Assembly: GCA_038238555.1 (NCBI GenBank)
Contig: JBBRXP010000103.1
Location: forward strand, 1 to 19,862
DNA length: 19,862 nt
DNA from: JANNXQ01 sp038238555
GTDB lineage: Bacteria > Verrucomicrobiota > Verrucomicrobiia > Chthoniobacterales > Chthoniobacteraceae
Direction: 5' to 3'
Of this stretch, positions 14,201 to 19,862 are shown in pieces (position 1 is the stretch's first letter; each line of letters opens with the position of its first letter). The position numbers were made by a program, and so were the translations under genes. The notes below the pieces were generated by a model. It was not told where the DNA came from. It did not search any database and saw nothing but the letters and a program-made list of their open reading frames with translations.

Positions 14201-15760
14201 GATGGCCTTTCCAGCGAGGTCCCGCGTGGTGCCGGCAAAGCCTTCCGCGAGGTTGCGATTGGCGTAGCTCAAGGCGCCTTCTTCGTCGGTAATAAATGCC
14301 GCAAAAGGGCTGTGCTCCATGAACTGCTCAAAGCGTCCTTCGCTCTCCCGCAGCGCGTCTTCGGCGCGCCGGCTCTCGGTGAGATCGCGCCACACCGCGA
14401 GCAACGTGGGGCGGTGGCCGGAGGTGATCGGCGTGAGGCTCACCACCGCTGGGAAGCATTCCCCGCTCTGCCGCCGGAAAGTCCACTCGAAGCGGCAGTA
14501 TCCGCTCCGGCGCGCGGTCTCGATGGCCTCGGACACTTTTTCGATCGAGAGCCTGCCATCGAGCTGCGTATCCGGCGACGCTTTGTGAAAGCGCAGACCG
14601 ATCAACTCGGAGGGCGCTTGAAATCCGAGCATTCGCAGCGCGGCGTCGTTGCAGTCGGCGATCCCGCTGTCGGTGAAGACTACGTGCGCGTCGGCGGATT
14701 TTTGAAAGAGCGCGCGGAATTTTTCCTCAGCCAGGTGGCTCCCGGTTACGTCGCGCGCGACGGCGAGGAGCTTCTCGCACGCGCCGGTGCCGGAGAGCAC
14801 GGGCTTTACCAGCACGCTCCACCAACGGGGCTCGTCGGTGACGGTGGGGCAGAAGCCATCGAAGCGCCCCTCGCGGCCGGCGCGCGCCTCCGCCACAGCA
14901 GCCGCAGCAGGCGCGGAGGCATCGCCGCGCCACAGGCCGAGCCACGATTTTCCCGCCAGATCCGCGAGACCGTTTACGCCGAGCGCGCGGCACCCCTCGG
15001 TATTGATCGACGCGATGCAGCCCTCCAAGTCCAGGATGCTCACCCAGTCGCCGCTGGCTTCGATGACGCGCCTCGTCAATTGCGCGCCATCGGCTGCGCC
15101 AGATTCGGGACGCGTGTCTCTCAGGGCGCCACGCGGCCACGCGGCGGCGAGCACCACCAGCAGCACAGCGCCGCCACCGGCCGCGATGATCGCCGCCAGC
15201 CGGGTGCTCTTCTCCGCCTCCTGCGCGCGGCCGGCGAGCCGCGCCTTCTCGGCTTCCTCGAAGTCCGAAATTTTTTGCCTGATGACTTCCATTCCATCTT
15301 TGCGGTCGCGCGCCGTCATGAGATCGCGCGCCGGCCCGATGCCGTTCTTGTTGCGCGCCTCAATGGCCGAAGTCAGACCCGCAAGTTCTGCATCGATGGC
15401 TTCGCGCAAGTCCACCAGCGCCATTTGGGAATCCGGCATCCACGCGGCCAGGGTGGAGATGCGATCGAGGTGGCCCAGCACGCGCGCGGAGGCCTCCTGA
15501 AAATGCACGCGGCTGGGTTCATCTCCCGCCAGCAGGTAGCCCCGCGCGCTCGACTCCACATCGCTCAGCGCCGAGAGCGCCTGGTCATAGACGCGCAGCG
15601 TTTCCTGCGACTGGCTGGCCGCGAGGCGCGCCTCACCGATCTGCCGCACAGCCCAAAACATCGCCCCGCTTACCGCCGCAAAAAGGACGACAGCAAAGAC
15701 GAAGCCGGCAACATTTTTTCTCTCAATCGGAGTGCGCACGAGTCGGGAAGCCACTTCCAA
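11219..15760 (-). CDS. Multi-PAS hybrid sensor histidine kinase with two receivers and HPt
   Basis: 1513 residues, inner membrane. Transmembrane helices at about 18-39 and 188-208 enclose a CHASE3-type sensor (SARGYLLAGDEPSRVHFQEA, residues 71-90). Then come about five PAS domains (roughly 227-343, 345-467, 470-588, 596-714, 722-840), a HisKA domain with phospho-acceptor H870 in FLANMSHEIRTPMNG, an HATPase domain (N987 in NLVGNAVKF, DTGLGI, GGTGLGLAI), receiver 1 (D1161, K1213), receiver 2 (D1308, K1361), and a C-terminal HPt domain with H1453 in AAHSLKGSCSNFGA. All phosphorelay residues are intact. The start is uncertain: TTG 15760 is used because it places the first helix near the N-terminus, but GTG codons at residues 3 and 8 are equally possible, and no clear Shine-Dalgarno sequence is seen. 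ATGA overlap links it to the receiver gene downstream. The ligand is unknown. Confidence 0.94.
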   Translation of the reverse strand: MEVASRLVRTPIERKNVAGFVFAVVLFAAVSGAMFWAVRQIGEARLAASQSQETLRVYDQALSALSDVESSARGYLLAGDEPSRVHFQEASARVLGHLDRISTLAAWMPDSQMALVDLREAIDAELAGLTSAIEARNKNGIGPARDLMTARDRKDGMEVIRQKISDFEEAEKARLAGRAQEAEKSTRLAAIIAAGGGAVLLVVLAAAWPRGALRDTRPESGAADGAQLTRRVIEASGDWVSILDLEGCIASINTEGCRALGVNGLADLAGKSWLGLWRGDASAPAAAAVAEARAGREGRFDGFCPTVTDEPRWWSVLVKPVLSGTGACEKLLAVARDVTGSHLAEEKFRALFQKSADAHVVFTDSGIADCNDAALRMLGFQAPSELIGLRFHKASPDTQLDGRLSIEKVSEAIETARRSGYCRFEWTFRRQSGECFPAVVSLTPITSGHRPTLLAVWRDLTESRRAEDALRESEGRFEQFMEHSPFAAFITDEEGALSYANRNLAEGFAGTTRDLAGKAIYELLPAEAGRRLAARDQAVLDDGEPSKTFETVSLPDGRSFEWMILRFPILSASGGRMLGGVAMEVTAQREAEQRLQQSEGRFRDLFDDAPVAYHELDLKNRITRINKTELALLGYTAEEMVGRHVWDFMVDEKNADGTSRDCAPDPTNDAYQRTFRRKDGKKIPVLTRHKLIKDANGLVCGMRSTLQDISALKRKEEQLQEAEEKYRSIFENAIEGIFQTTADGAYLSANPALADIYGYESPDDLMCSVTNVGRQLYLNPNRRTEFTALMNAKGAVVDFESEIRRKDGSRIWINERARAVRDQDGKTLYFEGTAEDITARREAEAAIREARDTALESARLKTEFLANMSHEIRTPMNGIIGMTGLLLDTDLTPKQRDFADTITASADSLVTIINDVLDFSKIEAGMLVFEEIDFQLTAPVEGALDLLAERAAAKELELASLVHSDVPTALRGDPGRLRQVLTNLVGNAVKFTERGEIVVRAQKADEDDASVLVRFTITDTGLGIAKDVQAKLFQAFVQADGSTTRKFGGTGLGLAICKQLVRQMQGEIGVESAPGKGAKFWFTARFNKQPAKAVKDAPPLADLRNTRVLVVDDNASNRGIVHHIFSAWGVKDEQTASGAEALVALRAAMAKNQPFDIAIIDRHMPEMDGMALARAIKGDRRLMNTPLVMLTCRDRRDDPEAMREIGVDAYVNKPVRKAALYDCLRAVLTNEDAGNYDSGLVALKKLAAPASPLAGRNLSILIAEDNPVNQKVALHQLKKIGCEAEAVDDGNAVLAAAGRKTFDVIFMDCQMPGLDGYEATAELRKIEGRKRHTWVIAMTANTLEGDREKCLTAGMDDYVSKPVKPDALLAALTRFLRTTESAPRANSEPATSSEAPAIDPATIAGLRELDTDGDSAIFGKLIEAFLENSPKVLAEARTALDAGAARQLARAAHSLKGSCSNFGATQMRDACQRLDALASGGKLDGAAALLEEVEKKFAGVRDALEREHSVCAV

Positions 15761-15786
15761 GCAGGATGCACGCCCCTGAATGCAAT

Positions 15787-15849
15787 GTGCCGCCCGAGGA
15801 CGGCGGCGCTCCGCAAAGCGCCCGGAGCGCCGCCGTCCCCGGGCGGCAC
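15787..15849. repeat. Large near-perfect hairpin between HU and kinase genes
   Basis: The 27 bases at 15787-15813 and those at 15823-15849 are inverted copies with 26 of 27 positions pairing (only 15797 is mismatched), separated by a 9-base loop. The arms are almost entirely G and C (…gacggcggcgctccg). It lies 20 bases downstream of the HU stop and about 27 bases upstream of the kinase start. No T-run follows on the minus strand, so it does not look like a standard intrinsic terminator, though it may still shield or separate the two transcripts. Confidence 0.8.
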
Positions 15850-15869
15850 GAGCCTCACCGAGGTGATCT

Positions 15870-16148
15870 CTACCGGAGCTTCGTCTTCAAATCCTTGCCC
15901 GCGGAAAACTTCACGCCTTTGGAGGCCTTGATCTTGATCTTCTCGCGGGTCTTTGGGTTGATGCCCATTCGCGCCTTGCGATGGGCCACCTTGAAGGTGC
16001 CGAAGCCGACGAGCTGGACGGGTTTGCCTTTTTTCAGGCCGGACTTAATGCCTTCGATGACTGCTTCGACGGCGCGTTCGGCGTGAGCCTTGCTGGCGCC
16101 TTTGCCGAGAGATTTTTGGACGGTTGCAACGAGTTCTGCCTTGTTCAT
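15870..16148 (-). CDS. HU-family histone-like DNA-binding protein
   Basis: Small basic nucleoid protein that binds and bends DNA as a dimer. 92 residues, the typical HU/IHF size. The family signature is clear: MNKAELVATVQKSLG at the N-terminus, VGFGTFKVAHRKARMGINP (residues 47-65) with the conserved Pro that intercalates into DNA, then the basic arm KTREKIKIKASKGVKFSAGK. Whether it is a true HU or an IHF subunit cannot be said from one sequence, so no symbol is given. The ATG at 16148 is chosen because it matches the family's N-terminus exactly; the frame stays open upstream but that part is the AT-richer promoter region. Probably monocistronic: promoter at 16226-16254 and a large hairpin after the stop. 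Confidence 0.95.
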   Translation of the reverse strand: MNKAELVATVQKSLGKGASKAHAERAVEAVIEGIKSGLKKGKPVQLVGFGTFKVAHRKARMGINPKTREKIKIKASKGVKFSAGKDLKTKLR

Positions 16149-16225
16149 AAGTGATGCTCTATTCCTGAATTTTTGAGGGTTTGCCGCCGGGGTGCGCCAG
16201 CGATGGCGAGAGAGATGCCAGCCGC

Positions 16226-16254
16226 ATATTTTGAAGTCAACAAATTCCTGCCAA
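16226..16254 (-). promoter_or_regulatory. Candidate sigma-70-type promoter for the HU gene
   Basis: On the minus strand TTGGCA (plus 16254-16249) is followed, after 17 bases, by AAATAT (plus 16231-16226). The spacing is ideal and this is the most AT-rich spot in the neighbourhood, but the -10 matches only three of six consensus positions. A second partial -35 (TTGACT) lies within the spacer. The predicted leader would be about 70 bases. Confidence 0.4.
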
Positions 16255-16278
16255 ATTCTGCCCCCGCCCCGGAAGCTT

Positions 16279-16296
16279 GCAAACAACAGGGTTTGC
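16279..16296. promoter_or_regulatory. Small dyad in the HU / gamma-CA divergent region
   Basis: gcaaac (16279-16284) and gtttgc (16291-16296) form a 6-bp inverted repeat with a 6-base centre, 25 bases before the start of the plus-strand gene and upstream of the HU promoter. It could be an operator, but this is weak evidence by itself. The rest of 16149-16320 shows no clear plus-strand promoter. Confidence 0.25.
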
Positions 16297-16320
16297 GGGC
16301 GATCCTGAACTTCCAAGACC

Positions 16321-16863
16321 ATGCAATTCTCCGAGCGCGTCGCGCGCCATCTCCACGCCAAGCCGGTCATTCATTCATCCGCTTTCATCGCGCCGGGCGC
16401 GGTCGTCATCGGCGATGTCTCGCTCGGAGCGGAGGCGAGCGTGTGGTTCCACACGACACTGCGCGCGGATATCCAGCGCATCGTCATCGGCGCGCGCTCG
16501 AACATCCAGGATGGCGCGGTCATTCATCTCGCCAGCGACTTGGGAACCTATGTCGGCGAGCTCGTGACGGTGGGGCACCGGGCGATCCTCCACGCTTGCT
16601 CGGTGGAGGATGAAGTGCTCGTCGGCATGGGAGCAATCGTGCTCGATGGCGCTGAGATCGGTGCGCGTTCGATCATCGGCGCCGGGGCGCTCGTGACCGG
16701 GCACAAGAAAATCCCGGCCGGTTCGCTCGTGCTCGGCTCGCCTGCCAAGGTGGTGCGGCAGCTCACGCTCGATGAGCAGAGCGAGATCAAGGGGTGGGCG
16801 GAAAAGTACGTGGTGCTTTCGCGAGCGTATCTCGCGAGGTCGGCGGCGCTCCTTCGCGGTTAA
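16321..16863 (+). CDS. Gamma-carbonic-anhydrase-family hexapeptide protein
   Basis: 180 residues forming a left-handed beta helix of hexapeptide turns (FIAPGAVVIGDVSLGAEASVW, VLVGMGAIVLDGAEIG, SIIGAGALVTGHKKIPAGSLVLGSPAKVVR). The three metal-ligand His of the gamma carbonic anhydrase family are present: H69 (GAVIHL), H86 and H91 (VGHRAILHAC), the last two five residues apart as in Cam-type enzymes. It therefore belongs to the YrdA/PaaY/CaiE group, a trimeric cytoplasmic metalloprotein; carbonic anhydrase activity is possible but many members are inactive or of unknown substrate. It starts at ATG 16321 without a visible Shine-Dalgarno sequence, divergent from the HU gene, and is followed after 32 bases by the TolC-like gene, so they may share a transcript, with no obvious functional link. 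Confidence 0.93.
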   Translation: MQFSERVARHLHAKPVIHSSAFIAPGAVVIGDVSLGAEASVWFHTTLRADIQRIVIGARSNIQDGAVIHLASDLGTYVGELVTVGHRAILHACSVEDEVLVGMGAIVLDGAEIGARSIIGAGALVTGHKKIPAGSLVLGSPAKVVRQLTLDEQSEIKGWAEKYVVLSRAYLARSAALLRG

Positions 16864-16895
16864 GGTATCCGCCGGGCGAAGGTTAATCATCGTCG

Positions 16896-19394
16896 ATGCC
16901 ACCTCTCACCTTCCGCCTCGTGGCGAGTGTCGCGGTGTTGTCTGTCGCGGCGGGATGCGCGCGGTCTTACTACCGCAAAAGCGCGGATCGCGAAGTGCAG
17001 CGCCTCATCGCGGAAAAAGCGCGCGATCCGCGCTGGGCGCTCGGCGATACGGGCATCGTGCCGGGGCCGGAGTCGCGGCTCTTCGATCCCAGCGATCCCG
17101 ATCACCCGCCGATGCCGGAGGACGATCCGGCGTCGAATCAAATCATGCAGCGGGTGGACGGCAAGCGCGGCGTGGCAAAGTCGCGCAAGCTCGGCGAGCC
17201 CGCGCCGCGCAGTGGCGAGTGGCTCGATGGGCTGCCGCGCGACGATGCGGGGCAGGTGGTGCTCGACCTTCGCACCGCGGTGCAAACGGGCCTGCGCAAC
17301 TCGCGCGACTTTCAAAGCGAACGCGAGGATCTGTATCTCTCCGCGCTCGATGTGACCTTCGAGCGCTTTCGTTTCGACGCGCAGTTTTCGCTCGGAAATT
17401 CCAGCGCTTACCTCGCCACCGGCGAGCGCGCTTCCCGCTCGGGCCGCGCGACCGGACAGTTTGCGACGATCACCGACGGCAGCGTGCGCTGGCTCTCAGC
17501 CACGGGCGGCGAGTTGCTGGCCGGCTTCGCCAATACGCTCGTGTGGGATTACGACGGCTCGACCGTTCACACCGGCGCGTCGCTCCTGAACTTCAGCATC
17601 GTCCAGCCGCTGCTGCGCATGGGCGGGCGCGCGTGGGTGCTCGAACGTCTCACCCAATCCGAGCGGCTCCTGCTGGCCAATGTGCGGCAGATGGAACAAT
17701 TCCAACACGGCTACTACATCCGGGTAACCACCGGCCGCAGCGCCGGCGAGGGGCCGTCGCGCCGAGGGCCCGTGGGCGCGAATGGACTGGGGCTGCTCGC
17801 CGGCACGCCGTCAGGCCGCGTGGGCGCGCCGCGCGCGGATGGGCTCATGGGTTTGCTCGAAGAGCAGCAGCGCATCCGCAATCTCGAAGGCAACGTCGCG
17901 CGCCTGCGCGAGAGTCTCGACCAACTCGACGCCGCCTTCGATGCGGGCCGCATCTCGAGCCGGCTGCAAGTCGATCAAGCCCGCCAGGCGCTCTACAACA
18001 GCCAGAGCTCGCTGCTCTCCACGCAGGCGGCGTATCGCACGCGGCTCGACAGCTACAAGGTCGAGCTCGGCCTCCCACCGCAGATGCCGGTGGCGGTGCG
18101 CGATCCGCTGCTCGACCGGCTCGCGCTCACCGATCCCGCCGGCACCGCGCTGAGTTTGCGCTTGAGTGAAATGCTCGCGCGGGTGCGCGACCGCGAGTCC
18201 ATCCAGTCGGCAGATCGCCTGCGTGAAGAATTGCGCGGCGTGTTGAAACTCGAGGCTCCCTTCCGCCAGCAACTCTCGCAAGTGGGCCGCGACCTCGATC
18301 GGGCTCGGCGCAATCTTCCCGAGCGGCAGGCACAACTCGGCAGCATGCGGCTGCGTGCCGAGCTGCCAAATCTCAGCATCGAGCCCGACCGCCTCGATCC
18401 CGCCAAGCTCGCGCTGAAGCTCGCGCAACTCGAAGGCCGGCATCCCGCGATGGCGCTGGAAATCGCCGCCGCCTTTGACGCGTTGCGCAGTTATGAAGCG
18501 GAACTTTCCACGCTCGAACTCGAGCCCGCGCGCGTGCGCCTGAGCGAGCTCGCCTCGAATCTTTCCGGCCTGCTCCTTGCGCTCTCGCTCGACCAGACTT
18601 CAGTCCGGCTCGAAACGCTCGCGCTTCCACCCATCCAGATCGGCGCCCCGGAAGCGCTCGCCATTGCACGCGACAATCGCCTCGATTGGATGAACGCCCG
18701 CGCGCGGCTCGTGGATGGCTGGCGGCAGATCGACTACACCTCCAACGCGCTGCTCACCGGCCTCGCGCTCACCGTCAATGGCGAGACCGGCACGCTGCGC
18801 AACGACGCCACGCGCTTCGACGCCCGGAATGGCAACCTCCGCTTTGGCCTGCGTTTCGACAGCCCGCTCTCGCGGCTCGCCGAGCGCAACGACTACCGCG
18901 AATCGATCCTCGACTACCAACGCGCCCGTCGGAACTACGACGAGTTTGAAGACCGCGTGAGCCTGAGCCTGCGCAATACGCTGCGGCTCGTCGAGCTGAG
19001 CCAGCTCAATTTCGAGTTGCGCCGCGCCGCAGTGCAGGTCGCCATCTCGCAAGTCGATCTCGCGCGACTGCGGCTCGACGAACCGCCGCGGCCCGGCGTG
19101 CAGGCGCAATTCGGCGCCACCACCGCGCGCGATTTGGTGTCGGCGCTGAGCGATCTGCTTGATGCGCAGAATGATTTCCTGAGTGTGTGGGTGAGCTACG
19201 ACGTGCTGCGGATGCTGCTCGATTTCGAGATGGGCACGATGCGCCTCACTGCCGATGGCGCTTGGGCCGACCCGGGCTCGCTGACCGAAGAGGCCATTCG
19301 CGGGCGCCTCGTAACGTGGAGCGCAACGATGGGAAGCAGGCCGGGGAGGCTGGCCAAAACCCAAGCGCCGAATTCCAAACGAACGTCGCCGTGA
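16896..19394 (+). CDS. Large TolC-family outer-membrane efflux lipoprotein
   Basis: 832 residues, almost double the usual 430-500 of TolC/OprM proteins. A short signal peptide ends in AAGC with C21 as a plausible lipidation site, so it is probably an outer-membrane lipoprotein like OprM. TolC-like features: the N-terminal repeat with LDLRTAVQTGLRNSRDFQSERED (about 123-145), NFSIVQPLLR (232-241), ARLRESLDQLDAAFDAGRISSRLQVDQARQ in the first long-helix region (about 335-364), LGLPP at 391-395, and a second repeat from about 575 (ALAIARDNRLDWMNARARLVDGW, FDSPLSRLAERNDYRESILDYQRARR, DLVSALSDLLDAQNDFLSVWVSYDVLR). Extra material: a Gly-rich stretch (about 280-318) and a long Leu/Arg/Glu helical insert (about 403-570). 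No membrane-fusion or pump gene is next to it. A start at ATG 16896 with weak AAGG upstream. Confidence 0.8.
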   Translation: MPPLTFRLVASVAVLSVAAGCARSYYRKSADREVQRLIAEKARDPRWALGDTGIVPGPESRLFDPSDPDHPPMPEDDPASNQIMQRVDGKRGVAKSRKLGEPAPRSGEWLDGLPRDDAGQVVLDLRTAVQTGLRNSRDFQSEREDLYLSALDVTFERFRFDAQFSLGNSSAYLATGERASRSGRATGQFATITDGSVRWLSATGGELLAGFANTLVWDYDGSTVHTGASLLNFSIVQPLLRMGGRAWVLERLTQSERLLLANVRQMEQFQHGYYIRVTTGRSAGEGPSRRGPVGANGLGLLAGTPSGRVGAPRADGLMGLLEEQQRIRNLEGNVARLRESLDQLDAAFDAGRISSRLQVDQARQALYNSQSSLLSTQAAYRTRLDSYKVELGLPPQMPVAVRDPLLDRLALTDPAGTALSLRLSEMLARVRDRESIQSADRLREELRGVLKLEAPFRQQLSQVGRDLDRARRNLPERQAQLGSMRLRAELPNLSIEPDRLDPAKLALKLAQLEGRHPAMALEIAAAFDALRSYEAELSTLELEPARVRLSELASNLSGLLLALSLDQTSVRLETLALPPIQIGAPEALAIARDNRLDWMNARARLVDGWRQIDYTSNALLTGLALTVNGETGTLRNDATRFDARNGNLRFGLRFDSPLSRLAERNDYRESILDYQRARRNYDEFEDRVSLSLRNTLRLVELSQLNFELRRAAVQVAISQVDLARLRLDEPPRPGVQAQFGATTARDLVSALSDLLDAQNDFLSVWVSYDVLRMLLDFEMGTMRLTADGAWADPGSLTEEAIRGRLVTWSATMGSRPGRLAKTQAPNSKRTSP

Positions 19395-19407
19395 AGTGGA
19401 CGGAACT

Positions 19408-19862
19408 TCAGCGCTGCATGATCGCGCGGCGGATGGCGCTGAGCGGCGCGTTCTCGTCGAACGTGATCGCGCGGCCTCGGCGCTGGATGCCGAGCTGCTG
19501 CCAGAGCGCATCGAGAGGCACAGGCGCGGGCGCGGCTTTCATTTCGTCGTAAATTTCCCGCAACACCGGCACGCCCGTGGCGCGATCGCCGATCGACAGC
19601 ACGCGGTCGATCGGCCATTCCACTTCGATGGTGCCGCCGGCGGTGCGGATGGCGCGCAGGGCGTGTTCGAGTCCTTTGCGATTTGCGGTGCGCCGCCGTA
19701 TTTCCACGTCCGCGCGCAGGCAAAAAAGCGCGCCGCCCCAATACGTGCGGCCCCAGGTGTGCGTGGCGTCGAGGCCGCGGTCGCCGGCCGCGGGCTGGCC
19801 TCGCGGCAGACCATCGACGAGGTCTCGCCTCGCGCGCTCCGGCGCGAGCTGCCCGGCACGCG
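19408..19862 (-). CDS. C-terminal fragment of a probable M61-like (glycyl aminopeptidase) protein
   Basis: The frame is open from the window's right edge to the TGA at 19408-19410; 151 residues are visible and the start lies outside. The readable part runs GLDATHTWGRTYWGGALFC, then DVEIRRRTANRKGLEHALRA, AGGTIEVEWPIDRVLSIGD, VPVLREIYDEMK, and a short C-terminal region. The THxWGRTYWGGALF...ADVEIR block followed by an ALRAI..AGG stretch is what I recognise from the C-terminal half of M61-type metallopeptidases; the zinc-binding HExxH would be upstream and cannot be checked. It is convergent with the TolC-like gene, 13 bases between stops, with no room for a separate terminator. Confidence 0.6.
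   Translation of the reverse strand, partial: RAGQLAPERARRDLVDGLPRGQPAAGDRGLDATHTWGRTYWGGALFCLRADVEIRRRTANRKGLEHALRAIRTAGGTIEVEWPIDRVLSIGDRATGVPVLREIYDEMKAAPAPVPLDALWQQLGIQRRGRAITFDENAPLSAIRRAIMQR

Noticed and set aside
15787..15849. The large hairpin as an intrinsic terminator for the HU gene
   Set aside because: No T-run follows it on the minus strand, the stem is far longer than usual, and similar GC palindromes occur elsewhere in the window inside genes.
13151..15931. A 926-codon open frame on the plus strand opposite the histidine kinase
   Set aside because: It is the antisense shadow of an unmistakable kinase in a GC-rich genome; its translation is rich in Arg, Ala and His with no recognisable domain.
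16232..16260. TTGAAG...AATTCT as a plus-strand promoter for the gamma-CA gene
   Set aside because: Only a three-of-six match at the -10 and it is embedded in the opposing HU promoter candidate; too weak to annotate.
16772..18169. A 465-codon plus-strand frame overlapping the TolC-like gene
   Set aside because: Out-of-frame shadow, extremely Arg/Ala-rich; the overlapping frame has a signal peptide and TolC repeats.

Overview
This GC-rich window holds ordinary bacterial housekeeping genes plus one large signalling locus. I infer a Gram-negative bacterium of the Verrucomicrobiota or a close relative. The grounds are the ileS-lspA pair, the very large TolC-like outer-membrane protein, the weak or absent Shine-Dalgarno sequences, and several GC-rich palindromic spacer elements of a kind I associate with that phylum. 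The taxonomy is inference from style, not from a marker search.

Layout, left to right. (1) Plus strand, 2-2850: the C-terminal five-sixths of ileS, overlapping lspA by ATGA. (2) Minus strand, transcribed from about 9133 down to 2875: uppS, a sigma-54 activator, a class-IV aminotransferase and mfd. These are packed with gaps or overlaps of a few bases (69 bases before the aminotransferase ATG), so they are probably one operon. (3) Minus strand, 9244-10515: purA. (4) Minus strand, 10629-15760: a 1513-residue hybrid histidine kinase and a receiver protein with a Cys-rich tail, joined by ATGA. (5) Minus strand, 15870-16148: an HU-family protein with its own AT-rich promoter region. (6) Plus strand, 16321-19394: a gamma-carbonic-anhydrase-like hexapeptide protein, then an 832-residue TolC-like lipoprotein. 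(7) Minus strand, 19408 to the window end: the C-terminus of a probable M61-like peptidase.

There is no gene-free stretch above 300 bases. The longest gaps are 16149-16320 (divergent promoter region), 10516-10628 (purA leader, nothing firm seen), 9134-9243 (repeat element) and 15761-15869 (large hairpin). No tRNA, rRNA, CRISPR array, transposase or phage gene was seen.

The most striking signal is a set of at least seven palindromic elements. One lies in frame inside ileS and one in frame inside mfd, both at loop or domain-junction positions of essential or conserved proteins. Two more supply the C-terminal codons of mfd and of the receiver protein. One sits at the sigma-54 activator/aminotransferase junction between 9-base direct repeats, one forms the uppS leader, and one makes a near-perfect 27-bp-stem hairpin upstream of the kinase. 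This resembles the Rickettsia palindromic elements, where small palindromes enter genes and are translated. Two protein-level oddities also stand out: the sigma-54 activator has Glu in place of the phospho-accepting Asp, and the aminotransferase appears to lack the usual PLP-binding Glu.
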